A DNA stretch of 64,000 nt, taken from Flavobacterium agrisoli. GTDB lineage: Bacteria > Bacteroidota > Bacteroidia > Flavobacteriales > Flavobacteriaceae. Of the stretch, positions 26,336-34,223 are shown piece by piece. Numbering within the stretch: the first letter of the stretch is position 1; the number at the start of each line of letters is the position of its first letter. The DNA lies in assembly GCF_016522065.1 (NCBI RefSeq), contig NZ_JAEHFV010000009.1:1-64000 (forward strand), written 5' to 3'. Under the pieces are notes generated by a model. It had not been told where the DNA came from. It saw nothing but the letters and a program-made list of their open reading frames with translations, and did no database searches. The translations under genes were made by a program, and so were the position numbers.

Positions 26336-27379
26336 TTATTGTAAATTATCCATAAACCAATCACTATTTATCCCATTCTTTGTAAGTTCCGTTTTTAATA
26401 ATTGCTCTTCCTTTTCTGTATCTTTCGAGAGTTTGTTGTTGAGCTGAATAACCGTCACATAATCCCCGTAATTCAAGTATTGTTTCAATTCTTTGGGACA
26501 ATTGGTCATTTCCTGTCTAATCTCTTTTGTTAATTCTTTCAGCAATTTGTTCGTATAACCATTGATATCCGCTTCTAAATTCATCTTCCATTGCACTTCT
26601 GAGTTTTCTTTCATCAGTTGTATCTGATTGAAACTGTCTTTTATAGGTTTCAAAGCGTTCTCGTTCTTGATTCTCAAGTTCTCCAAATTCTTGTTCAAGG
26701 ATTCTTCCTGCCTCTTCAATTCGGCTCTTTTGTCCTGCAAAATTTCTCTCAAACTCTGATTCTTGTTCCGTATCGTCCTCAATGTATCCCTGCTCTCGGT
26801 TAATACCTGCGATTTCATTCTCAATTCTTCTCTTTTCAGGCTCAAATTGTCCTCTAATGTCTGCCTCAGATTTTCCAAGACTAAATCGGCGCTCGAGTTG
26901 TTGGCTAATAATTGCTGTTTCGCTTTCAATTGTTTCTCTTTTTGCAATATATCGGCTTTCCAAGTTGCTGTATCGTTCTTCAATTTCTGAGTATTGGAGG
27001 TAATATTCATCGTATAAGTTGTTCTCTGTTTCTGCAACGAATTGTTGAAAGTCTCTTTCTGCTTGTTCAATAGATTCCAGCGATTGGCTATGTCGGTTTT
27101 CAACTGCTTTTCTAAATTGGCTTCGTAATTGTTCCAATTGCAGTTTTGTTCTTTCTGTATTTGTCTCAATTCTTGATATTTCCTGTCCAAGTTGGAATTC
27201 AGTTCGCTTATATGATTGCGATTCCAAACATCTTGTAATTGATCGTATAAGATTGCTAATTTGGTTTTTTCGGCAGGTGATAGATTCTCTGAGAAGTCCC
27301 ATTTGGAGTTCATCAATTTGTGAAATTCCTTCTGCATCTCCAGCGGAAAGTTGAAAGTAGTTGGTGTTTTGTTCGACAT
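26336..27379 (-). CDS. Coiled-coil protein encoded in a second frame overlapping the CoiA-like gene
   Basis: The 347-residue protein comes from a frame shifted by +1 relative to the 510-residue gene, with 863 nt shared. The N-terminus (EMQKEFHKLMNSKWDFSE) and C-terminus (NGINSDWFMDNLQ) look like ordinary protein. Residues about 50-270 form a long, Lys/Asn/Gln/Leu-rich coiled coil. A stop lies only 10 codons before the ATG; after it the frame stays open for 347 codons in AT-rich DNA, which chance hardly explains. Its last 181 nt lie beyond the other gene and end 20 bp before the ATPase gene, so it looks like the operon's lead gene. The function is unknown and there is no enzymatic motif. Alternatively it is an unusually long chance frame. 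Confidence 0.62.
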   Translation of the reverse strand: MSNKTPTTFNFPLEMQKEFHKLMNSKWDFSENLSPAEKTKLAILYDQLQDVWNRNHISELNSNLDRKYQELRQIQKEQNCNWNNYEANLEKQLKTDIANRWNLLNKQKETFNNSLQKQRTTYTMNITSNTQKLKNDTATWKADILQKEKQLKAKQQLLANNSSADLVLENLRQTLEDNLSLKREELRMKSQVLTESRDTLRTIRNKNQSLREILQDKRAELKRQEESLNKNLENLRIKNENALKPIKDSFNQIQLMKENSEVQWKMNLEADINGYTNKLLKELTKEIRQEMTNCPKELKQYLNYGDYVTVIQLNNKLSKDTEKEEQLLKTELTKNGINSDWFMDNLQ

Positions 27380-28049
27380 GATTAAATACCCATCTGGTGT
27401 TTTTGGTTACAAGAAAGTTTTTGGCAATATTTTCCGGAGAATCTTTTGGGATTATGATTTGAATGGTGTCTATTCCGAGTCGTTTTATTTTTGCTTTTTT
27501 TTCATCATTCAATTTGTGGGAAACTACAATTTCGATAAGTAATATTGGTTTTCCATGAATATCGAAGAATGTTACATCCGGTCTAATCAACAAATTCTTA
27601 TTGTCGATATCAGGGTTCTTTCCAAATTTTACTTCACCATCATCATCTTCGTAAAACGAAAGCTCTTTTTTTACAGAATGTGCCTCAACAAATATTGTTT
27701 CCTGAATTAGTTTTGCACTTTTACCGTCTGGTGCATATTTATACAAGTTTGGTACTTTTATCCGTTTCGTTCTTTGGAGAATATCAATTGCTAAGTTGTG
27801 CCTATAATCCTGATTGCTGAATGTACATGGGATTTCTCCCTTTTTTACATCTTTTGCTATATGCCGGAAATAAGATTTGTAGTACGTATTTTTTTTCTGT
27901 ATAACCGCTTCCATTTCTGCATCACACCCCATACACCAATAGCCTTTACGACCGCTTTCGGCTTCAAGGATGTATATCGGTTCTCCTTTTACGTTTTTGG
28001 CGTATTCGTTTTGTTCTTTTGAATTTGGATTTGGATTTGATTTTTCCAC
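26517..28049 (-). CDS. CoiA-like PD-(D/E)xK nuclease domain with long C-terminal coiled coil
   Basis: The 510-residue protein resembles the CoiA/competence-nuclease-like family at its N-terminus: a Zn-ribbon-like set (Cys39, Cys42, His63, Cys75) and a PD-(D/E)xK core (RPDV with Asp158, LIEIVVSHK with Glu173 and Lys179). Residues about 240-500 are a Glu/Arg/Gln-rich coiled coil. From residue 224 on, the same DNA also encodes the 347-residue protein in another frame. It lies 125 bp after HerA and is in line with the ATPase-HNH-ATPase-STAND genes. It could be a DNA-processing enzyme of the island or part of the defence block; the motifs cannot decide. Confidence 0.75.
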   Translation of the reverse strand: MEKSNPNPNSKEQNEYAKNVKGEPIYILEAESGRKGYWCMGCDAEMEAVIQKKNTYYKSYFRHIAKDVKKGEIPCTFSNQDYRHNLAIDILQRTKRIKVPNLYKYAPDGKSAKLIQETIFVEAHSVKKELSFYEDDDGEVKFGKNPDIDNKNLLIRPDVTFFDIHGKPILLIEIVVSHKLNDEKKAKIKRLGIDTIQIIIPKDSPENIAKNFLVTKNTRWVFNHVEQNTNYFQLSAGDAEGISQIDELQMGLLRESITCRKNQISNLIRSITRCLESQSYKRTEFQLGQEISRIETNTERTKLQLEQLRSQFRKAVENRHSQSLESIEQAERDFQQFVAETENNLYDEYYLQYSEIEERYSNLESRYIAKRETIESETAIISQQLERRFSLGKSEADIRGQFEPEKRRIENEIAGINREQGYIEDDTEQESEFERNFAGQKSRIEEAGRILEQEFGELENQERERFETYKRQFQSDTTDERKLRSAMEDEFRSGYQWLYEQIAERINKRD

Positions 28050-28174
28050 GTTATTAAATATTAAAATAATGGAGTAGCAGAATTTGGTTTTATAATAGGG
28101 ATTTCTACATTCAACATATGTTGAGTTGTGTGTATCTAAAAATCAGTATCATTGCACTTATCATAATGAAAATT

Positions 28175-29851
28175 TTAAATTTTAGACTGTTTTCTTAATG
28201 CTTCAACTGACAACTCTAAATCAAAACCAATTTTATCTTTTGACCATTCATCCCAAAAATCAACTGTTGCACTTTTAGGTTTAATTGTTGGTTTGTCAAT
28301 TTGAACCCTGCTAGGCAATAATGATGCATCGCCAACAATTAGTGCTTCTCCAATGTCTAGAATAGGTAATAAATTTGCAAAATCTCCTAAATTATCAGGA
28401 AACAAACGTTTTATTACATTCTGATCATCAGGATTTGTTAAACGCATGGCTATGAAATTACCGCATTGACTCAAAATAGTTTTACTAACGTCTGAGGGAC
28501 GTTGACTAATCACAACTAAAGAAACTCCATATTTTCTACCTTCTTTACTAATTCTTTCAAAACTTTGTAACCCTTTTTCTTCTATTGAACCTTTAGTATT
28601 AGCAGGTAGATATAAGTGAGCCTCATCACAAAAAATAGAGATAGGATGTCTATTAGTTTCATCTGTCCATTGTTGAATAGAAAAAACTAATCTTGCTAAT
28701 AATCCAGTTATTAAAGGTAAAATATCAGATGGGACTTCTGAAAAATCAATTATTTTTATTCCGCTACCACTTCCAAAATCAAGAAGTTTTTTCACTAAAA
28801 CACTAAACCAATCATATTCTAATAGAACGGGATCTTCATTAAATAGGAAATTTAATCTTTTGTCTTCTTTTTTACTAGACAATCGCTGTACAAATCGTGT
28901 GAGCTTTCCAAATAAAGGACCTTGCTTTTCTGTGCCTGGTCTAGCACCATCAATCATTTTTTGGTCTTCTTCATCAAGTTCTTGAAGAAGTTGGGATATT
29001 GAAAAGGGAATAGGACTCTCTACAGTGAAATTATTTAAAACATCTTGCTTATTCTCAACTTCTAGTTTCTCCCTTTTTAATTTAATAATTAAATCAAAAA
29101 GTGCTCTTGATTGGTTTGGTGCATTACTATCACTTCTATCAAGTAATAACGATTCTATTTCCTCGTAAGATAAAAGCCAATAAGGTAGAAATATATTATT
29201 TGGATTTGTACAATCATCAGATGGTCCAGCAATTTTTAGTAGAGATACATTGTCTAATCCACTCAAAGGAGTGTATTCACCATGTAAATCAAGAACTATA
29301 CTATTCACAGATTTTAATTTTGATGCACTTTCAAGAACATTAGCTACTGTCCATGATTTACCAGAACCAGTACCTCCAACTATTACCGCATGTCTTTGAA
29401 AGAATTTATTCCCATCAAGATTTACATCTGATTCCTCAGCAATTGTATAAGTCCCTACCTTTAATGGATTTTCACTGCTTGAAGAAATAGTTTTCATAAA
29501 ATCAGTTAATTCAGTACCTATGAGCAAGGAACAATCAGCATTGATACTAGGAACAGTATTCAATGTTCTTTTAAATAAATTCTTTGCTATTCCTTGTGTC
29601 TCTATAAATGTACCGACTAAATTTACTTTAATTGCATTTTCAATTATCAAATCCACATCATCATTTTCGTCGATCTTCGCAGACAAAGCTTTTCTAAGTA
29701 TTTTAGAAATTAGACCTATTATTTTTTCCCCTGTTTTAGTAGAACGAATTTGAATTATCTGATTTACCTGGACACTATTTAACAATTCTTCGTTTTCAAC
29801 CAAAACAGTAACATTTCCTGTATCAACACTTTGTACCTTTCCTAATTGCAT
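28175..29851 (-). CDS. HerA-type ATPase/translocase (partner of SIR2)
   Basis: The 558-residue protein has an N-terminal HAS-barrel-like region (1-130) and a HerA/FtsK RecA-like ATPase. Walker A GGTGSGKS lies at 159-166, VLDLHGEY at 186-193, Walker B ISIFCDEAHLYLP at 404-416 and ISQRPSDV at 448-455. HerA proteins form hexameric rings that pump or unwind DNA. It starts 11 bp after the SIR2 gene and is surely co-transcribed with it. SIR2-HerA pairs are known anti-phage systems (one is called Nezha), in which the two proteins form a large complex. In that light it is the scaffold or DNA-engaging half. Confidence 0.88.
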   Translation of the reverse strand: MQLGKVQSVDTGNVTVLVENEELLNSVQVNQIIQIRSTKTGEKIIGLISKILRKALSAKIDENDDVDLIIENAIKVNLVGTFIETQGIAKNLFKRTLNTVPSINADCSLLIGTELTDFMKTISSSSENPLKVGTYTIAEESDVNLDGNKFFQRHAVIVGGTGSGKSWTVANVLESASKLKSVNSIVLDLHGEYTPLSGLDNVSLLKIAGPSDDCTNPNNIFLPYWLLSYEEIESLLLDRSDSNAPNQSRALFDLIIKLKREKLEVENKQDVLNNFTVESPIPFSISQLLQELDEEDQKMIDGARPGTEKQGPLFGKLTRFVQRLSSKKEDKRLNFLFNEDPVLLEYDWFSVLVKKLLDFGSGSGIKIIDFSEVPSDILPLITGLLARLVFSIQQWTDETNRHPISIFCDEAHLYLPANTKGSIEEKGLQSFERISKEGRKYGVSLVVISQRPSDVSKTILSQCGNFIAMRLTNPDDQNVIKRLFPDNLGDFANLLPILDIGEALIVGDASLLPSRVQIDKPTIKPKSATVDFWDEWSKDKIGFDLELSVEALRKQSKI

Positions 29852-29862
29852 AATTCTTTTGT

Positions 29863-30828
29863 TTATATTATTTCAATAAAATTATTCAGAGACCAGAAAT
29901 TGCCTTCAAGAATAATTATTTGTTTTTCAGAGTTACTTTCCTTCATTGTAACTTTAGTTTTGTTATCCCCATCGTCTTCAAGTAGCACATATTTTTCAGC
30001 ACCTTCAAGTTCATTTAGACAGGCTTCAGAAATAATTTTGGTAATAACTACAATAGGGATTCCTTTTTTAATTTTTGTTTTAATTCTAGGAGTTAGATGT
30101 TCGTCATTAAATCCAAAACCAATCACCAAAAAACTATTGGCAGAATTAATATATAAATCAGATTTTTGAATTAATTCTCTGTAAGGACTTTTATATGCTT
30201 CTTGGTATTTGTTTTTCCCTGGGCAAATAATTTGCGGGACAGAATTTTCTAAATTATTTTGTAAATAACGAATTTCTCCTCCCAAATCAAACCAGTTCAG
30301 AGAACCATGAACTTTAACTATGTTCACAATGTTATTTGACGAAAATAGATTTTCATTAAAAAGAGAAAGATCCTTACCTAAAAATCCATCTGTGAAAGGA
30401 ATACCGTGATATGAAAGTACATATTCAATAATGCGATCATAATTAGTAGTGATAATATTGGTAACCTTTGGATGAGCATCGCTAATTTTTTCAACTAGCT
30501 TTTTTATCCCATTAAAATTTTCATTATTTGACTCTAAAAGGTTTTGTAATACTTCTTTATCAACAGTTGAAATTGCAAGCCAAATTAAATTCCTTATTTG
30601 TGGCATCATTTCTTGATACTTGTCTTTACCAAGTTCAATTTCAAGATTATCGCAATTTTTATCGAATTCAGAAATATTTTCTTTTATGATTTCATTTAAT
30701 TTAGTCATACTAGGCAATCCAAAAGGAATTGTAGCACCAGACCCCCAGATAATTACAGGCGGTATTTTTAGATATTTTTGAATTATTGTAAAAACTCTTT
30801 CTTTTATTTCTTCCATTTTATCTTTCAA
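29863..30828 (-). CDS. SIR2-family NADase-like effector (partner of HerA)
   Basis: The 321-residue protein has a SIR2 fold. GSGATIPFGLPS (29-40) binds NAD, TTNYD lies at 127-131, catalytic His174 is in KVHGSLNW, and VIGFGFND (235-242) closes the site. There is no Zn-ribbon of the deacetylase type, which fits the defence SIR2 class that degrades NAD+ when phage is sensed. The start is ATG 30828 or the fourth-codon-later ATG; both keep the domain. It is the first gene of the SIR2-HerA pair, read away from the relaxase. NAD depletion is inferred from the family. Confidence 0.87.
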   Translation of the reverse strand: MKDKMEEIKERVFTIIQKYLKIPPVIIWGSGATIPFGLPSMTKLNEIIKENISEFDKNCDNLEIELGKDKYQEMMPQIRNLIWLAISTVDKEVLQNLLESNNENFNGIKKLVEKISDAHPKVTNIITTNYDRIIEYVLSYHGIPFTDGFLGKDLSLFNENLFSSNNIVNIVKVHGSLNWFDLGGEIRYLQNNLENSVPQIICPGKNKYQEAYKSPYRELIQKSDLYINSANSFLVIGFGFNDEHLTPRIKTKIKKGIPIVVITKIISEACLNELEGAEKYVLLEDDGDNKTKVTMKESNSEKQIIILEGNFWSLNNFIEII

Positions 30829-31210
30829 AAATCCTTTTTTAATTACGTAACCCTACTCTTATATTGTGAAGAAATCATTCTAAGCTAGTTTAAAGAGGAA
30901 CAATTCTTTGCACCTATATTGTTTATAGAGGATTACTAAAGTATCTAAAATTAACTAAAGTAAAAAGAGGAAAACCGTAAACGCATAAACTATTTATTTT
31001 TCTATAGATTAATAAGGGGTTGAATTTTAAGCTTAGTTTTATGTTGTAAATGATAAATTGCCTTTGTAGTGTAAGAGTAACTATTTCTATACAATGATCG
31101 TTATTTCAGACATAATGAATTAAAATGACTGAAATAACGGTCATTTTCGTTTTAAGAAAATTAGGTGACAAGACTATTTCTCTATTTGTAATTTATATAA
31201 ATATCTTCTT
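30829..31210. other. Intergenic stretch between the relaxase and SIR2 genes
   Basis: No gene is seen. It holds a 17-bp inverted repeat (31093-31145) and AT-rich DNA that should include the SIR2-HerA promoter; no exact TAnnTTTG match with a -33 partner was found on the minus strand. Confidence 0.45.
31093..31145. repeat. 17-bp inverted repeat between relaxase and defence genes
   Basis: AATGATCGTTATTTCAG and CTGAAATAACGGTCATT pair over 16 of 17 positions around a 19-nt spacer. No T-run follows, so it is a poor terminator. It shares ATGATCGTT with the palindrome at 34089-34121, which suggests one binding protein for both. Confidence 0.6.
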
Positions 31211-32485
31211 TTAATTATTAGAAAACCCTCTTTTTCTTCTCTTGCTTCGTTTGTTTCTAAGTTGATGAGGAAGGTAATCTGAAGAATATTCAGCACGAAT
31301 AAGCACATCTAATAATTGAACTAAATTTGGAATTGTAAGTGTGTTTTTTTGATTTTCCAAATCTTCGATTAATAATTCTCTAGATGGGATCCTGTCTTGA
31401 ATCTGTTCTTTTTTCTCTTCATCGGTTGGCTTTAATCCGCAACGTTCTTCAATTGCTTTTGGACTGAATTCTTTTCCTAAGCTACTGCCGTTAAAAACAT
31501 TTTTAGTTGTGTGATCAATGTAGGTTATGCCGTAAAGCATTCCTTCGCTACTTCGTCTGAAAACAGTATCGATACCTTGATCTTTTAATAGAGTAGCTAA
31601 TTTGGTTAAAGGAATAATTTTGTTTCCATTTAAAGTGAAGTTGATAACGTTTTTTATCCTTCGTTTATCTGAAGGACTTCTTTCTTCGTTTTTTTTGAAT
31701 TTTTCCGCAAGGAATTTTAAAGTAGGTTTGAAGTAAAAATCACTCGCTTTAATTGGAACTCCTGTCGGTTTACCTTTGTCATCCAGTATACGATATAATA
31801 GTCCATTTGTTTGAAACACTCTAGAGTTCTCACTTCCACGATCTGCCAAAACATTGTATAGTTTCAAAATAGCATTAAGTTCAGGTAAGCTTGAATATTT
31901 GTAGTCATTGAGTACCATTTTTAGAACATTGCTTAATGCTTTTTTCGACTCTGTTTTTCCATACTGAATTCTACCAGTTGAAATGGGGTTTAGGATAAAT
32001 TGTTGTTTTTCTTTTGAGCCTTGGGCTTTTACCAAACCGAAAATTTCTTCTATTTCTTTTCTCGCGGGTTCGGACTTTCTGATTCCTAAATGATGCAGAT
32101 CAATTCTTTTGCCGTCTCTTTCAATATTTACAGATACCACATGAACATGTGGATGTCCAGCATCGTGATGCTGGTATACTAAATAGGGTTGATTTCCAAA
32201 ACCTATTTTATCCATATAAGTTGTTACGATATCCATGAGTTTTTCTTTGGAATGGTTTTCGGATGGATCAAAATTCAGGGAAATATGTACACTGTTTCTT
32301 TTGGTATTTTCGTTTAATTCAAGTCTTTTTATAAAACGGTTCAGCTTTAATGAAGGACTCAATTTATCTACATCAGAAGGATAATTTCCAGCACCTATAC
32401 ATTCAGCAACTGACGCATTAACTTTCTGCTCGTTGTAGTTTAATACCGCTCGTATGGAATGGCTTGTTTTTATTATTGTAACCAT
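31211..32485 (-). CDS. Relaxase / mobilization nuclease (MobB-type)
   Basis: The 424-residue protein nicks the transfer origin and leads the strand into a recipient cell. Motif III, HHDAGHPHVHVVSVN (about 106-120), has the three-His metal site of the relaxase/VirD2-like family. Candidate catalytic Tyr17 is in AVLNYNEQKV, and SVHISLNF is an additional conserved block. The C-terminal half is helical and basic. Its start overlaps mobC by 13 bp. Because the island has no secretion genes, it must use another element's transfer pore. Confidence 0.88.
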   Translation of the reverse strand: MVTIIKTSHSIRAVLNYNEQKVNASVAECIGAGNYPSDVDKLSPSLKLNRFIKRLELNENTKRNSVHISLNFDPSENHSKEKLMDIVTTYMDKIGFGNQPYLVYQHHDAGHPHVHVVSVNIERDGKRIDLHHLGIRKSEPARKEIEEIFGLVKAQGSKEKQQFILNPISTGRIQYGKTESKKALSNVLKMVLNDYKYSSLPELNAILKLYNVLADRGSENSRVFQTNGLLYRILDDKGKPTGVPIKASDFYFKPTLKFLAEKFKKNEERSPSDKRRIKNVINFTLNGNKIIPLTKLATLLKDQGIDTVFRRSSEGMLYGITYIDHTTKNVFNGSSLGKEFSPKAIEERCGLKPTDEEKKEQIQDRIPSRELLIEDLENQKNTLTIPNLVQLLDVLIRAEYSSDYLPHQLRNKRSKRRKRGFSNN

Positions 32486-32865
32486 TTGTTTGTAATTTGA
32501 TGAATATGGTTTTGAATGTCATCTACCTTTTGAAAATAGACTCTTTTTTGTCTTTCATAGTACATTAGCAAATCTCTAAATTCTAGTGTTTCTTGTACGG
32601 TATTTAATTTTTTTACAATCTGATTTACATTGTTTCCAATTGCAGAAAGCTCATTACGAAGCAGTATCATTTCTTCCATAAAATCATCCAAAGATTGATT
32701 TCTGTAATGCGTTGTAATAGGTTTGTTAAATAATAGATTTCGAGCATATTCGCTTAGTTTACGACAGGTGCTTTTTTTGAAACGATTCTCTATTTCTCTA
32801 TACTCTTGGGGAGTCATTCGAAGAGTAATTCTTCGTGATTTGTTTGAATTTTCTTTTTCCATCAT
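32473..32865 (-). CDS. MobC-type mobilization accessory protein
   Basis: The 130-residue protein has an N-terminal ribbon-helix-helix-like segment (RRITLRMTPQEYREIE) and a C-terminal helical part containing LSAIGNNVNQIVKKLN, the signature of MobC/relaxosome proteins. It should bind the transfer origin, help open the DNA and recruit the relaxase. It is the first gene of the mob pair, and the GC-rich hairpin region lies 100-200 bp upstream. Confidence 0.85.
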   Translation of the reverse strand: MMEKENSNKSRRITLRMTPQEYREIENRFKKSTCRKLSEYARNLLFNKPITTHYRNQSLDDFMEEMILLRNELSAIGNNVNQIVKKLNTVQETLEFRDLLMYYERQKRVYFQKVDDIQNHIHQITNKWLQ

Positions 32866-33160
32866 CTTTCATTTTACGCATTAATTCAAAAGTCTTTCAT
32901 TAGTAGTACTGAATTTGATACTCTTTATATTAGAATTATCAAACTCATTTTTTGCAGTGTCTCCACCACCGAGTCCCGAGGTAATAGGTGGCCAGATAAG
33001 CGGTTGTCCGACAACCGTTCATCTGGCCGTTAGCACATTGAGGCTAACTTTAATGTTCTCCAGAATTGATTACTTTCTCTAGTGTTTTAAAAGGGGTTTT
33101 TAGATTGATAAATGTGTTTGTATTGTGCTTCATAGTTTTGACTAAAGGTTATTTTACAAA
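32866..33160. other. Intergenic stretch holding the candidate origin of transfer
   Basis: No gene is present. The GC-rich, hairpin-dense core 32960-33048 contrasts with the AT-rich flanks and lies directly upstream of mobC. Confidence 0.55.
32990..33048. other. Candidate oriT: nested and tandem inverted repeats
   Basis: GGCCAGAT (32990-32997) pairs with ATCTGGCC (33021-33028), and inside them CGGTTGTC pairs with GACAACCG (33001-33017). Directly after, GTTAGC (33029-33034) pairs with GCTAAC (33043-33048). Hairpins next to a mobC/relaxase pair are typical for transfer origins; the nick site is not identifiable by eye. Confidence 0.6.
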
Positions 33161-34051
33161 CTATTTTGAATTCATTAACCACTCATTAATGTCTTTATGG
33201 TTTTTATAAAGAAGACTTTTGTCTATGAATTTATCACTCCAGGAAAGAGCGCGTTGGGTACAATTTATTCCTGCAAAATCTCTATCAAGATAAAGTTCAA
33301 TTTGAGAGTACGATTCCATAATTGGTCGAGCTCTTTCAAAGAATGAAACGGAATTTAAAATAATAAAATCCTGACTTGTTTTCTTATCGTTTTTGATCAT
33401 TGTTTTGAAAGATAAAAAGTCTATAAAACCTTCAAAGACTGCAACTTTATTACTGCCATTTTTTAGGGTAGTAATATCTTTTGGTGAAGAGCTTGTTTTG
33501 AAATATATATTACGAATTTCAAAACCTCCAGAATTATTTTTAAAGCCAATTCCAAAATAGAATCTTCCACTGAGGTTGTAGTGAATTTCTAAACAATATT
33601 GTTTGGCGATTTCAATTGGAATTTTTCTTGTTTTGATATAGCTCAAAAGTGATGGAGTGGTGAGAGGATACTCTCCAGTTATTACGATTTTATTAATTGG
33701 AGGAAAGTTTTTACGTAAGGGTATAGGATCATGCTGTTGAAGAGAAAAATCAGCATTCAGAATTTGTAATAACTCGCTCACGGTACATTTGTGGTAAAGT
33801 ATTCCAAAATCAATCAGGGTTCCTCCTTTGCCTAAACCGTGATCAAACCATAAATTGAGTTTTTTAGTTACCTTAAAAGAAGGTTGTTGCTCCATTCGTA
33901 AAGGAGAATTATACCAATACTCTAAGTTTCTAATCTGTGCAGGTTGAAACCCTAACGATGACAAGTAAAGGATTAGATCTATTTTTTTTGCTTCCTCTGT
34001 TGAAAGCTTTTCTTTTTTAAAACGCATCTCTTTCATTTTTCTCTTTAACAT
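33161..34051 (-). CDS. Toprim/CHC2-type primase-like protein
   Basis: The 296-residue protein is of the short DnaG-like kind found on Bacteroidota mobile elements. The N-terminal part resembles a degenerate CHC2 Zn-finger domain (NSPLRMEQQPSFKV, LWFDHGLGKGGTLIDFG at about 79-95). The C-terminal Toprim core has VAVFEGFIDFLSF (catalytic Glu) and LYLDRDFAG (Asp pair). It may prime complementary-strand synthesis after transfer. The start codon could be any of three early Met codons (1, 6, 9). A palindrome lies 38 bp upstream of its start. Confidence 0.8.
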   Translation of the reverse strand: MLKRKMKEMRFKKEKLSTEEAKKIDLILYLSSLGFQPAQIRNLEYWYNSPLRMEQQPSFKVTKKLNLWFDHGLGKGGTLIDFGILYHKCTVSELLQILNADFSLQQHDPIPLRKNFPPINKIVITGEYPLTTPSLLSYIKTRKIPIEIAKQYCLEIHYNLSGRFYFGIGFKNNSGGFEIRNIYFKTSSSPKDITTLKNGSNKVAVFEGFIDFLSFKTMIKNDKKTSQDFIILNSVSFFERARPIMESYSQIELYLDRDFAGINCTQRALSWSDKFIDKSLLYKNHKDINEWLMNSK

Positions 34052-34088
34052 TCAGCTCAATGCTAATTTAAGGAACATAAATTATTAA

Positions 34089-34121
34089 AACGATCATAGG
34101 TAAATTTTAACCATGATCGTT
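34089..34121. repeat. Palindrome upstream of the primase gene
   Basis: AACGATCAT (34089-34097) and ATGATCGTT (34113-34121) are perfect 9-bp inverted arms around an AT-rich centre. The arm recurs at 31094. It is a likely operator, possibly for the XRE protein; the binder is unknown. Confidence 0.55.
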
Positions 34122-34223
34122 GACGGAATTCAAAAGTTGACGAGTAGAAGCAGCTTTTATTATAACTTATTTTTTCAAAAGAAAAACGAAAAAAAGAAAG
34201 CCTTTTAAAATTGGATAATTGAC

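Noticed and set aside
26618..27003. Plus-strand open frames of 60-75 codons across the dual-coding region
   Set aside because: They are antisense, short and without start context; they are by-products of the low stop density created by the two minus-strand frames.
26517..28049. A sequencing frameshift joining the CoiA-like N-terminus to the 347-aa frame
   Set aside because: The 510-residue frame continues for 286 well-formed coiled-coil codons after the overlap begins, so no frameshift is needed to explain it; not fully excluded without homologues.
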